Positions 16,305-24,134 of a stretch of 43,979 nucleotides of DNA are shown one piece after another. The number at the start of each line of letters is the position of its first letter. Within the stretch, counting starts at the first letter, position 1. Both the position numbers and the translations under genes were made by a program. Origin of the DNA: an uncultured Bacteroidales bacterium (lineage in GTDB: Bacteria > Bacteroidota > Bacteroidia > Bacteroidales > Bacteroidaceae). The stretch spans positions 1-43,979 of the forward strand of contig CALZRA010000004.1 of the NCBI GenBank assembly GCA_945828345.1. Direction: 5' to 3'. A model generated the notes under the pieces. The model was not told the DNA's origin, did not search any database, and was given only the letters and a program-made list of their open reading frames with translations.

Positions 16305-17675
16305 ATGACTCGAAACGCGCTACTTATCACACTATTGGGCTACCTATTCTACCTGCCAGCTCTCGCTTCGGGCTGCAAGGCCACCAAGCAGAGTGATGCC
16401 GACATCGTAAACTACCTGCAACAGCAGTTCGGCGTACAGTTCACGTCGAACAACCGCGTGGTGGTGTTCAAGACAGGAAAGGAAAAGTTCGACGACCTTT
16501 TCCCGGCCATTCGTGCGGCTACCGAAAGCATACACCTCGAATACTTCAACTTCCGCAACGACTCCATATCGAAGGAACTGTTCACCCTGTTGGTGCAGAA
16601 AGCGGCCGAAGGTGTCAAGGTGCGTGCCCTGTTTGACGGCTTCGGCAACAGCTCAAACAACCGTCCACTGCGTGCCCAGCACCTCGACAGCCTGCGTGAA
16701 CGGGGCGTCGAAATCTATGAGTACGACCCCATACGCTTTCCGTGGGTGAACCACGTGATGCACCGCGACCACCGCAAGATAGTGGTCATCGACGGGCTCG
16801 TGGCCTATACGGGCGGGATGAACGTGGCAGACTACTATATCACAGGCAAACCAGAGTTCGGCGAATGGCGTGACCTGCACACGCGCATCGAAGGCGATGC
16901 CGTGGGAGAACTTCAAAAGGTCTTCCTCGACTTTTGGAACAAGGTGACGAAACAGAATGTCCAAGGCGACCGATACTATCCCGGCCTGCGCGATGCCAAC
17001 CAGCAGTTCGACATGCTCAGGCCCGACCTGTCCGACACAGCGGGCCACAAAACGATCGGAGTGGTCAACCGCGACCCGGGCAGCTCGCCGCGCATCATCC
17101 ACGACACCTTTGTCCACGCCATCGACCATGCCACCGAGCGCATCCTCATCATCAACCCCTACTTCACACTATGCCGCCACATCAAGCGGGCCTTGAAGCG
17201 CGCTGCCCAGCGGGGCGTTGACGTACAGGTCATGGTATCGGCCAAGAGTGACATCCCCATTACCCCGCGCATCGTGGAGTATAACGTACACAAGCTCATG
17301 AAGCGCGGCGTGAAGGTCTACTTCTTCGAAGGCGGATTCCACCACAGCAAAATCATGATGGTCGACAACAGCTATTCCTTCATCGGATCAGCCAACCTCA
17401 ACAGCCGCAGCCTGTCGTTCGACTATGAGTGCAACATACTGGTGGCTGACACCTGCACCACAGCCGAACTGCAAACCATCTTCTTCACCGACCGCGACAC
17501 ACGCTGCTTCGAACTCACGCCCGAGATATGGAAACAATGGGGCCGCTGGAAGAAGTTCAAAGGCTGGTTCTTCCACTTCCTCATGCCTTTCGTCCAATGC
17601 GACAAGCACGACATGCTGGCTCCCGACTTCGATGAGTTTACCACGCAGCCCGCTCCAACCGACCCACAAGTCTGA
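16305..17675 (+). CDS. Phospholipase D family protein, cardiolipin synthase-like
   Basis: This is a 456-residue member of the PLD superfamily with two HKD motifs. The first is HVMHRDHRKIVVIDG followed by LVAYTGGMNVADYY (about residues 150-175). The second is FHHSKIMMVDNSYSFIGSAN followed by LNSRSLSFDYE (about 345-370). This order and spacing fit bacterial cardiolipin synthases, which transfer a phosphatidyl group between phosphatidylglycerol molecules. The N-terminus is hydrophobic (LLITLLGYLFYLPALA) and then SGC, so it is either a single membrane anchor or a lipoprotein signal with a non-canonical lipobox; usual ClsA-type proteins have two N-terminal helices. The substrate cannot be settled from sequence alone. 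It ends just before the tandem repeat cluster at 17693. Confidence 0.85.
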   Translation: MTRNALLITLLGYLFYLPALASGCKATKQSDADIVNYLQQQFGVQFTSNNRVVVFKTGKEKFDDLFPAIRAATESIHLEYFNFRNDSISKELFTLLVQKAAEGVKVRALFDGFGNSSNNRPLRAQHLDSLRERGVEIYEYDPIRFPWVNHVMHRDHRKIVVIDGLVAYTGGMNVADYYITGKPEFGEWRDLHTRIEGDAVGELQKVFLDFWNKVTKQNVQGDRYYPGLRDANQQFDMLRPDLSDTAGHKTIGVVNRDPGSSPRIIHDTFVHAIDHATERILIINPYFTLCRHIKRALKRAAQRGVDVQVMVSAKSDIPITPRIVEYNVHKLMKRGVKVYFFEGGFHHSKIMMVDNSYSFIGSANLNSRSLSFDYECNILVADTCTTAELQTIFFTDRDTRCFELTPEIWKQWGRWKKFKGWFFHFLMPFVQCDKHDMLAPDFDEFTTQPAPTDPQV

Positions 17676-17692
17676 TATTTTACCGCCTTTTC

Positions 17693-17782
17693 AGAGAAGA
17701 TATACTTACTTGGCCAGAGAAGATATACTTACTTGGCCGGAGAAGTATATCTTCTTTGCCAGAGAAGATATACTTCATTTTC
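17693..17782. repeat. Four-copy 22-23-bp repeat with one inverted core
   Basis: Units start at 17693, 17716, 17739 and 17761. Copies 1, 2 and 4 contain AGAAGATATACTT. Copy 3 contains its exact reverse complement AAGTATATCTTCT while keeping the same outer frame (starting GGAGAAG and ending GCC). Copies 2/3 and 3/4 can therefore pair into hairpins. The array lies 18 nt after the PLD stop. Confidence 0.85.
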
Positions 17783-17860
17783 AGGACTTAGCTACGGTTC
17801 GCATCCAAGCCCCCAAACGGGTTGCAACAAGAGTATTGTCACTGGAAAGCAGACAGGCTC

Positions 17861-17922
17861 CAACGCGCGGCGAAAATACTCCTATATATAATAGGTGTAG
17901 GTTCGCCGCGCGTTGCTATTTT
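17861..17922. terminator. Long GC-rich hairpin with T-run
   Basis: CAACGCGCGGCGAA (17861-17874) and TTCGCCGCGCGTTG (17902-17915) form a perfect 14-bp stem. The loop carries a further small stem, CCTAT/ATAGG, and a T-run follows (CTATTTTTTC). It is a convincing intrinsic terminator on the plus strand after the PLD gene and its repeats. With the repeat array and the acyltransferase promoter it accounts for most of the 17676-18108 gap; 17783-17860 shows nothing I can name. Confidence 0.8.
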
Positions 17923-17961
17923 TTCACCTTGGCAAGCACCGCCTATCTCTAATTTTATATC

Positions 17962-17969
17962 TACCTTTG
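17962..17969 (+). promoter_or_regulatory. -7 box TACCTTTG upstream of the acyltransferase gene
   Basis: TACCTTTG is a perfect TAnnTTTG match following the terminator hairpin. It lies 140 nt before the chosen ATG at 18109, so the leader would be about 135 nt. No obvious -33 element is visible. Confidence 0.6.
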
Positions 17970-18108
17970 CCTGCCGCCCAAGCCACTGCAGAAGCAGCCC
18001 GGTTGGCGGTGCGGCACGCAAGCCGCAAACAACATCCACGAACAGGCAAGCGAAGGGGCTTTGAACCTGCATCGCTATGCCGTTCGCCTCAAACAGATTC
18101 ATTCAGCT

Positions 18109-19359
18109 ATGCACGACAGCAAATTCTCCATACTCAAGGCCCTGGCCCTCATGCTGGTGGTTCTCTCACAGGCCGGCATCAGCGGCTGGCCGGCCCAGGT
18201 TCTGTCTATGTTTCACGTGCCGGCCTTCTTTCTGTGTGCTGGCTACCTGTTCAGCACCAGCTACCTGACCGATGAGCGCACCTTTGTGGTACAGCGCATC
18301 AAGCGGCTCTACCTGCCCTTCGTGCGCTGGAGCGTCGTACTCCTGCTGCTGCACAACCTGCTGCTGGCCTGCGGCCTGCTAAGCAGCCACTATGGCAGTG
18401 TGGCAGGCGAAGTGAGCCATTCCTACACGCTCCACGAGACAGCCCAACAACTGTGGAGCATCGTGTTCAACATGTCGGGCTACTCCCCCTTCTTGGGTGA
18501 AATGTTCTGGGTGTTCCGTGCCCTGCTGTTGTCAGGCATCGGTTTTCTCGTTGTGTTCAAGCTGCTGCGCCGCTCGCCGCGCTTTGCCACCGACAAGCAG
18601 GCCGGCTGGGCACTCTTGGTCATTGGACTGCTGCTCACCACCTGGAAGGTGGCCGACGGCATCGCGGTAACGGGAGTGGCCCAGGGAGGCTACAGGGAAC
18701 TGATGGGCTTCACGCTGATGGCAGCTGGTTTCCTGCTCCGGCAATACCGCTTGGAAGAGGTACTGACCTGGCGCATAGCTGCTCCGGCAGCCGCCGTATT
18801 GCTCGGCGCTTCGCTGTGGTATCCGTCAAGCATGGTGTGGAATCCCAGCTTCTCACAGTTCGCAGCCCTTCCGCTGCCCGCCGTAGCCGGCTTCGTGTTG
18901 CTGCTTTATGCCTCTGTCTGGATCGACCGCATACTGCCTCGCGTGAAGAAGTCACTGGTGTATGTGGGCGAACGCACCCTGCATGTGCTGGCCTTCCACC
19001 TGCTTTCGTTCAAGGTGGTCAGCGCCATAGCCGTGGCCTGTCTGGGCCTGCCGTGGGAAGCCGTAGGCTGTCATCCCGTAGTACACGAATGCATGGGCCA
19101 AGTGGGTTGGGTGCTGCTCTATGTGCTGGCCGGCCTGTCCCTGCCCCTGCTGGGGCTGGATAGCTACCAACGTATAGCCGCCCGCGTTCACATTTCACAG
19201 GAGCAGGTGTGCGACTACTGTGTAGTGGCGGCCCAGCGCACAGGCCGTTTCCTGTATGTGTTGGCACGCGGCATCGTCCGTTTCGGCAAGCTGGCCTGCC
19301 TGACCTTCTGGAAGGGGGTGAAGGAAATCATTGCTGCCTCAAGCCCCAAGGACGAATGA
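18109..19359 (+). CDS. Membrane acyltransferase (acyltransferase 3 / OafA-like)
   Basis: This 416-residue integral membrane protein resembles acyltransferase-3 enzymes, which transfer acyl groups to sugars or lipids at the inner membrane. The N-terminus KFSILKALALMLVVLSQAG, then FHVPAFFLCAGYLFS (where the family has its FHMPLFFxxSGxLF motif) and KRLYLPFVRWSV (family RxxRLLxPY) are characteristic. About ten hydrophobic segments follow, with a soluble C-terminal tail rich in aromatic and basic residues. The usual catalytic His-containing start of the family is not obvious here, so the reaction is uncertain. The ATG at 18109 is chosen because a longer frame (18061) adds an N-terminus unlike the family. 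Confidence 0.75.
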   Translation: MHDSKFSILKALALMLVVLSQAGISGWPAQVLSMFHVPAFFLCAGYLFSTSYLTDERTFVVQRIKRLYLPFVRWSVVLLLLHNLLLACGLLSSHYGSVAGEVSHSYTLHETAQQLWSIVFNMSGYSPFLGEMFWVFRALLLSGIGFLVVFKLLRRSPRFATDKQAGWALLVIGLLLTTWKVADGIAVTGVAQGGYRELMGFTLMAAGFLLRQYRLEEVLTWRIAAPAAAVLLGASLWYPSSMVWNPSFSQFAALPLPAVAGFVLLLYASVWIDRILPRVKKSLVYVGERTLHVLAFHLLSFKVVSAIAVACLGLPWEAVGCHPVVHECMGQVGWVLLYVLAGLSLPLLGLDSYQRIAARVHISQEQVCDYCVVAAQRTGRFLYVLARGIVRFGKLACLTFWKGVKEIIAASSPKDE

Positions 19360-19446
19360 CCCTGCCTGTAGAACGGGCTGACCTACACGCAGCTGCATGG
19401 TCCCGAGGCTTCAGGCCATGCACTAAATTTACTTATCTCACGACCC

Positions 19447-20013
19447 ATGAACGCTGATCCGATATACTACATCGACTACGTGGAACTGCACATCGAAGGA
19501 CTGACACGCGGACGCGAGCTGCACAATGCCTTCATCATGGTGCTGCAAGAAGAAAAGAGCGGACGCATCCTGCCCGTGCTGATCGAACAGGAGGAGTACC
19601 ACACGCTCCTGGCAGCCCTTCGCGATCACGACTACACACCCTCAAAACTGATGAACCAGCTGGCTCACCGCGTGGGCATGGTGCCTGTCGGTGTGCGCAT
19701 ACAGCGGCCCAAACAGGGACGGACACAGGCTCTCATCGACTTTGCCTTAGTCAATGAAATCGTGTCGATGGCCGTTCCGGTGGCCGAGGCAGCTGTAGCA
19801 GCACTCGAGACCCACACCTCTCTCTGGATGCTGCGCGAAACCTTCGAGCGGCAAATGGCCACGCCTGCCCCGAAGGATGCAGTGGCACTGCCGCTGTCGG
19901 CCATGACCGGCAAACTGTTGGAAGAGGCTCTGCAGGCTGCGGTCGAAGAGGACAACTTCGAACTGGCCCGCGTACTGCGCGACGAACTGCTCAAGCGCAC
20001 TGACGCGCCATGA
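19447..20013 (+). CDS. Bifunctional nuclease family (DUF151) protein with UVR motif
   Basis: The 188-residue protein has an N-terminal DUF151/BFN domain: YIDYVELHIEGLTRGRELHN, FIMVLQEEKSGRILPVLIEQ and a following PSKLMNQLA region. This family contains nucleases acting on DNA and RNA in some homologues. The C-terminus (about 145-182) is a UVR-like helical motif, AAVEEDNFELARVLRDELLK, as found in UvrB/UvrC-interacting proteins. It is soluble with no signal peptide. A near-consensus -7 box (TAAATTTA) lies about 20 nt before the ATG. The next gene, rsmE, starts 64 nt downstream on the same strand. Confidence 0.85.
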   Translation: MNADPIYYIDYVELHIEGLTRGRELHNAFIMVLQEEKSGRILPVLIEQEEYHTLLAALRDHDYTPSKLMNQLAHRVGMVPVGVRIQRPKQGRTQALIDFALVNEIVSMAVPVAEAAVAALETHTSLWMLRETFERQMATPAPKDAVALPLSAMTGKLLEEALQAAVEEDNFELARVLRDELLKRTDAP

Positions 20014-20077
20014 AGCACCTGCAAACGTCCAACCCGCATCTTTCAACTGAGCCTACACACCTCAATGAAAACTCCCC

Positions 20078-20839
20078 ATGAAAGAATCCCATCTGTTCTA
20101 TACGCCCGACCTGCCCGACGGGATGCTCGAACTGCCTGCCGAAGAGGCTGGCCATGCCGTGAGAGTACTGCGAATGCGTGAGGGTGACACCCTGACACTG
20201 ACTGACGGACAGGGCACCTTCAGCGAAGCACGCATCACACTGGCCTCGGCCAAGCACTGCCGCTTCGAAGTGGTGCGGCAATGGAAGGACCGCAAGCTCT
20301 GGCAGGGAGGCATACACTTGGCTGTAGCCCCTACCAAGAACATGGACCGTATGGAGTGGCTCACCGAAAAGGCTACCGAAATCGGTATGGACCGCCTCAC
20401 ACTGCTGCACTGCGACAATTCGGAACGACACATTGTCAAAACGGAACGACTCGAAAAGATTGCCGTTTCGGCCATGAAACAAAGCCACAAGGCATTCAAG
20501 CCCGTCATCGACCCGCTCATACCCTTCAGCGACTTCATCCGCCAGCCCTTTGAAGGGCAAAAGTTCATCGCGCACTGCTATGAACCTGACGAGGAAGGGG
20601 CGGACAGCCATGCCGTACAACACCTGTCGGGCAAGAACTTTCTGGGCGACCTGTTACAGGCTGACACCGACAGTGTGGTGCTGATCGGGCCGGAAGGGGA
20701 TTTCAGCATCCACGAGGTGCAAGAGGCTATCCATGCGGGGTGGACTCCTATCAGTCTGGGCGAAAGCCGGCTGCGCACCGAAACGGCTGCCTTAGTGGCC
20801 GTTCACCTGATGTACCTGGCCAAGCGGCAAGTCCGGTGA
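20078..20839 (+). CDS. rsmE: 16S rRNA m3U1498 methyltransferase RsmE
   Basis: This is a SPOUT-fold methyltransferase that methylates N3 of U1498 in 16S rRNA in the decoding region of the 30S subunit. It has 253 residues. Motifs seen: an N-terminal PUA-like part with HLFYTPDLP and EEAGHAVRVLRMREGD; AVAPTKNMDRMEWLTEKATE followed by IGMDRL (the conserved trefoil-knot entry); and IGPEGDFS, then ISLGESRLRTETAALVAVH at the SAM-binding knot. The start is placed at MKESHLFYTPD. The gene is followed by an intergenic inverted repeat at 20841-20972. Confidence 0.95.
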   Translation: MKESHLFYTPDLPDGMLELPAEEAGHAVRVLRMREGDTLTLTDGQGTFSEARITLASAKHCRFEVVRQWKDRKLWQGGIHLAVAPTKNMDRMEWLTEKATEIGMDRLTLLHCDNSERHIVKTERLEKIAVSAMKQSHKAFKPVIDPLIPFSDFIRQPFEGQKFIAHCYEPDEEGADSHAVQHLSGKNFLGDLLQADTDSVVLIGPEGDFSIHEVQEAIHAGWTPISLGESRLRTETAALVAVHLMYLAKRQVR

Positions 20840-20840
20840 A

Positions 20841-20972
20841 GGTTGTCAGATTATTTTCTCAGGTTATGAGGGATTAGGTTATGAGGTTAGAACATTACTA
20901 TGGGGGCGTATGGCCTCTCAGGCAATCAAAGTGTAACTTGACAACCTTATAACCTCATCCCTCCAAACCTAA
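20841..20972 (+). repeat. GGTTATGA short-unit repeat hairpin, locus 1
   Basis: Just after the rsmE stop, GGTTGTCA (20841-20848) pairs with TGACAACC (20939-20946). Between and after them, GGTTATGA units on the left (about 20862-20885) face ATAACCTCAT and AACCTAACC on the right (about 20948-20972). The right arm shares ACTTGAYAACCTYATAACC with the element at 32282-32300, so the two loci are related. It fills the gap to the ABC gene. Confidence 0.75.
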
Positions 20973-20988
20973 CCAAAAGCCCTACAAA

Positions 20989-21633
20989 TTGGAAACAATC
21001 ACCCTAAACCACGTGTTGCCGCAGGTGTTTGCCACCTGTACCGACCTGAAGAGTGAGGTATGGCAGCAGCAGGTGCAACTGGAGAAAGGCAAACTCTACT
21101 TGGTCGAAGCACAGTCAGGCACGGGCAAGTCCACCCTGTGCAGCTACCTGCTGGGCTATCGGCACGACTACGAGGGAACTATCTGCTTCGACCATACCGA
21201 CATTCGCAACTTCGCCACGAGACAGTGGGTGGACATCCGATGTCGGCATGTGAGCGAATTGTTTCAGGAGCTGAGACTCTTCGGCGAACTCACTGCATTA
21301 GAAAATGTGTATATCAAGAACAGCCTGACCCACTTCAAGTCGAACGACGAAATCAAGGAGTGGTTTGAGCGACTGGGAATAGCCGACAAGATGAACGTTC
21401 CCGTAGCGCGCATGAGTTTCGGACAGCAACAGCGCGTGGCCCTGATGAGAGCCTTGGTACAGCCCTTCGACTTCCTGCTGGCCGACGAACCTATCAGCCA
21501 CTTGGACGACAAGCACGCCGGCCTCATGGCCGAACTGCTGCTGGCCGAAGCACGAAAGCAAGAAGCCGCCGTGCTGGTGACAAGTATCGGCAAGCGTCTC
21601 AACCTGCCCTACGACCACACGCTGAAACTCTGA
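20989..21633 (+). CDS. Orphan ABC transporter ATP-binding protein
   Basis: This is a 214-residue ABC ATPase. Walker A is QSGTGKSTL (about residue 43), the signature is MSFGQQQRVALMRAL, and Walker B is FDFLLADEPISHLD, with the following switch region near VLVTSIGKR. It resembles small exporter ATPases of the LolD/MacB type. The only start that covers the first strand is TTG at 20989 (METITLNHVL); no ATG lies nearby upstream. No permease gene is next to it, so its partner must be encoded elsewhere, and the substrate is unknown. It sits 79 nt before the kinase-RapZ fusion, on the same strand. Confidence 0.85.
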   Translation: METITLNHVLPQVFATCTDLKSEVWQQQVQLEKGKLYLVEAQSGTGKSTLCSYLLGYRHDYEGTICFDHTDIRNFATRQWVDIRCRHVSELFQELRLFGELTALENVYIKNSLTHFKSNDEIKEWFERLGIADKMNVPVARMSFGQQQRVALMRALVQPFDFLLADEPISHLDDKHAGLMAELLLAEARKQEAAVLVTSIGKRLNLPYDHTLKL

Positions 21634-21712
21634 ATGCCGACATTCCCCCTTTAATTCTAACCGGCAAGCACCGCGCATCAGTATCTGCCCTCTGCTCGCC
21701 CTTCTGCATACC

Positions 21713-23239
21713 ATGAAACGACTGCTCAACCTGTATAAGGAATGGTGCGGAAAAGCACCGCTCAAAGCCGAAACACTGGCAAAGGCCGGCAGCAACCGGC
21801 AATATGTGAGGCTTTACCAAGCCGACGGCACTTCGGTGGTCGGCGTGATAGGTCCGTCCGTTCCCGAGAACCATTGCTTTGTCTACTTAGCCAGCCACTT
21901 TGCGGCCAAAGGGTTGCCCATGCCGCATATCTATGCCTTCAGTGACGATGAGGGCTGTTACCTGCAACAGGACCTGGGCCGGCTGTCTCTCTACGATGCG
22001 CTGGCACCTGCCCGCCACAACAACTACACCTATGGCGAAGCTGAAGTGAAGCTGCTCACGCAGACCATCCGCCTGCTCCCCCACATTCAAGTGCGCGGGG
22101 CGGAAGGACTGGACTTCGGCCAATGTCTCGAACCTGTGCGCTTTGACCAGCGCGCCGCCATGTTCGACCTCAACTACTTTAAATACAGTTTTCTGAAAAC
22201 GACCGACCTGCCCTTCGACGAAATCAGGCTGGAAGACGACTTACAGCAGTTGGCAGCCGACCTGGTAGGCCAGGCCGATGAAGAACACTACTTTCTCTAC
22301 CGCGACTTTCAGGCCCGCAACGTGATGCTGACCGATGATGGCCAGCCCTACTTCATTGACTTTCAGGGCGGTATGCAAGGTCCGCTCCACTACGACATTG
22401 CCTCCTTCCTGTGGCAGGCTTCGGCCCGCTATCCGCAAACGCTGCGTGACGCACTCATCAACGAGTATATCGATGAGGTGCGCGGCCTGCTTCCTTCATT
22501 CAACGAGTCTGCCTTCAGACAGCGTCTCAACCTCTTCGTGCTGTTCCGCATTCTGCAAGTGCTGGGAGCCTACGGACTGCGGGGTTATGTGGAACGCAAG
22601 AAGTATTTCCTCGACAGCATTCCGCTGGCCATCCAAAACCTTCGCCGCCAGCTCATCGACGGAGTGGTGTCGCCTTATCCCTATCTCAACCAGGTGTTGC
22701 AGCAAATGACCAACATGCCGCAGTTCAATGTCATGCCCGCCAAACGCTGCCAAGCAACCGGCGGGAATGCTTCCCGGCAGTTGGTAGTACGGGTGTTCAG
22801 CTTCAGCTATAAGAAAGGAATCCCCGATGATGCCTCGGGCAATGGGGGCGGCTATGTGTTTGACTGTCGCAGCACACACAACCCGGGACGCTATGAGCCT
22901 TACAAACAGCTCACGGGACTCGATGAGCCGGTCATCCGCTTTCTGGAAGACGATGGCGAGATTCTCGCCTTTCTCGACTCGGTGTACAAACTGGCCGACA
23001 CCCATACAGCCCGCTATCTGGAACGCGGCTTTACGGACCTCATGTTTTCGTTTGGCTGTACAGGCGGACAGCACCGTAGTGTGTACTCAGCCCAACATCT
23101 GGCCGAACACCTGAACCGCAAGTTTGGCATCGAAGTCCACCTGTGTCACCGCGAACAAGGTATCACCCAAGTACTGAAACCCTGTGAATCAACGGCTGTC
23201 AACGACAAGCAAGCAACTGCAATGACAGCTCGAAGTTGA
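21713..23239 (+). CDS. Sugar kinase (APH-like) fused to RapZ C-terminal domain
   Basis: A 508-residue fusion. The N-terminal part (about 1-330) is an aminoglycoside-phosphotransferase-fold kinase like AmgK, which phosphorylates N-acetylmuramate and N-acetylglucosamine at the anomeric position. It has catalytic YRDFQARNVM (the usual HxD reads R-D) near residue 197, then FIDFQGGMQGP (metal-binding Asp) near 215. The C-terminal part (about 360-488) matches the RapZ C-terminal domain: VFSFSYKKGIPDD, DCRSTHNPGRYEPYKQLTG and FGCTGGQHRSVYSAQHLAEH. In Escherichia coli that domain senses glucosamine-6-phosphate; here the CTGGK motif reads CTGGQ. The Walker A half of RapZ is absent. No MurU-type nucleotidyltransferase gene is adjacent. 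The function is inferred from both families. Confidence 0.85.
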   Translation: MKRLLNLYKEWCGKAPLKAETLAKAGSNRQYVRLYQADGTSVVGVIGPSVPENHCFVYLASHFAAKGLPMPHIYAFSDDEGCYLQQDLGRLSLYDALAPARHNNYTYGEAEVKLLTQTIRLLPHIQVRGAEGLDFGQCLEPVRFDQRAAMFDLNYFKYSFLKTTDLPFDEIRLEDDLQQLAADLVGQADEEHYFLYRDFQARNVMLTDDGQPYFIDFQGGMQGPLHYDIASFLWQASARYPQTLRDALINEYIDEVRGLLPSFNESAFRQRLNLFVLFRILQVLGAYGLRGYVERKKYFLDSIPLAIQNLRRQLIDGVVSPYPYLNQVLQQMTNMPQFNVMPAKRCQATGGNASRQLVVRVFSFSYKKGIPDDASGNGGGYVFDCRSTHNPGRYEPYKQLTGLDEPVIRFLEDDGEILAFLDSVYKLADTHTARYLERGFTDLMFSFGCTGGQHRSVYSAQHLAEHLNRKFGIEVHLCHREQGITQVLKPCESTAVNDKQATAMTARS

Positions 23240-23511
23240 AAGCTCACAAGCATACAAGCAATGCGGCTGAACCGTCCGCTCTGAGTCTGCCATTACAACT
23301 TCTTCCACACATTTTCACCCCTCCTACAGCCGTCCGAATCTTAACATTCACTAAAAAGCCACATTTACTATCCGCGTATTGCATTAAACCGTATCTTTGC
23401 CTTACCAAGACGGGATAAAACCGAAACATCCGGCCTTCTGCCCACACTGTGCTTGCCGGGATTCGGAATGCGCCCCACAGTGCGCAGCCTGTCTTGCCAA
23501 ACCAAAATGAC
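23240..23511 (+). other. Intergenic gap ahead of the ferredoxin-oxidoreductase operon
   Basis: No gene is visible in this 272-nt gap. The second half contains the -7 box at 23392 and a leader of about 105 nt before the TPR gene. I see no strong hairpin or repeat. Confidence 0.6.
23392..23399 (+). promoter_or_regulatory. -7 box TATCTTTG for the kor operon
   Basis: TATCTTTG matches TAnnTTTG exactly, 113 nt before the ATG of the first gene of the operon at 23512. There is no clear -33 TTTG. Confidence 0.7.
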
Positions 23512-23793
23512 ATGAACAGTCCATCATCCTTCCAGCTCATACAACAGGCACTCGAAGCCAACAACCTGACCGAAGCACACCGGCTCATCGATACAGCCCG
23601 GCAGGAATGGGGCGAGCACCCGGCCCTGCTGTGCCTGCAAGGCAAAGCCTACCTGAAGATGTCACATTGGGCCAAAGCGCAAAGCTGCTTCATGAAAGCC
23701 CAGGAGCTGGAACCTGACGGACCCGCCCGGCAGTACAATGAAATGCTGGCCGACATCATGAACTTCTACCACAAAGATCTATACAATCCCTGA
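23512..23793 (+). CDS. Small TPR-like protein, first gene of the kor operon
   Basis: A 93-residue soluble protein with one to two TPR-like helix pairs: LIQQALEANNLTEAHRLIDT and HPALLCLQGKAYLKMSHW, continuing to AKAQSCFMKAQELEPDG. The upstream part of the frame is probably leader, so I start at the ATG at 23512. It lies between the operon promoter and the ferredoxin gene. A role as an assembly or scaffold partner of the 2-oxoacid oxidoreductase is suggested by position only. Confidence 0.7.
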   Translation: MNSPSSFQLIQQALEANNLTEAHRLIDTARQEWGEHPALLCLQGKAYLKMSHWAKAQSCFMKAQELEPDGPARQYNEMLADIMNFYHKDLYNP

Positions 23794-23879
23794 TGTGCGC
23801 TGGCTGTCCCGGCGCCACACAATGCCGTCCTACACAAGCCAACCGCACACTTGCAACATCAATCAAACAGTTTACTGCA

Positions 23880-24107
23880 ATGAGCAAAATCAAAGGAGCC
23901 TTGGTCATCGACACCGACCGGTGCAAGGGTTGCGGACTCTGCATCGTGGCCTGTCCGACTAAAACACTTGCTCTTACTACCAATGAGGTAAACCACAAAG
24001 GATATGCCTTCTGTCAGGAGGTGAACGACACCTGCATCGGCTGTGCCTCGTGCGCCATCGTTTGTCCTGATGGCTGCATCAGTGTTTACCGCAAAAAAGT
24101 TGAATAA
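23880..24107 (+). CDS. 2x[4Fe-4S] ferredoxin-like delta subunit
   Basis: This 75-residue iron-sulfur protein has two cluster motifs: CKGCGLCIVACP (about residues 18-29) and CIGCASCAIVCP (about 51-62). It resembles the delta subunit of KOR/VOR-type oxidoreductases, carrying electrons from the catalytic centre. The start is MSKIKG at 23880; upstream residues in the same frame have no family character. It is the second gene of the operon and lies 27 nt before the alpha subunit gene. Confidence 0.9.
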   Translation: MSKIKGALVIDTDRCKGCGLCIVACPTKTLALTTNEVNHKGYAFCQEVNDTCIGCASCAIVCPDGCISVYRKKVE

Positions 24108-24134
24108 TACCGCACATGGCTTAATCTCACATCC

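Noticed and set aside
17693..17782. Possible CRISPR array
   Set aside because: The four units are directly abutting with no spacers, one has an inverted core, and no cas genes are present.
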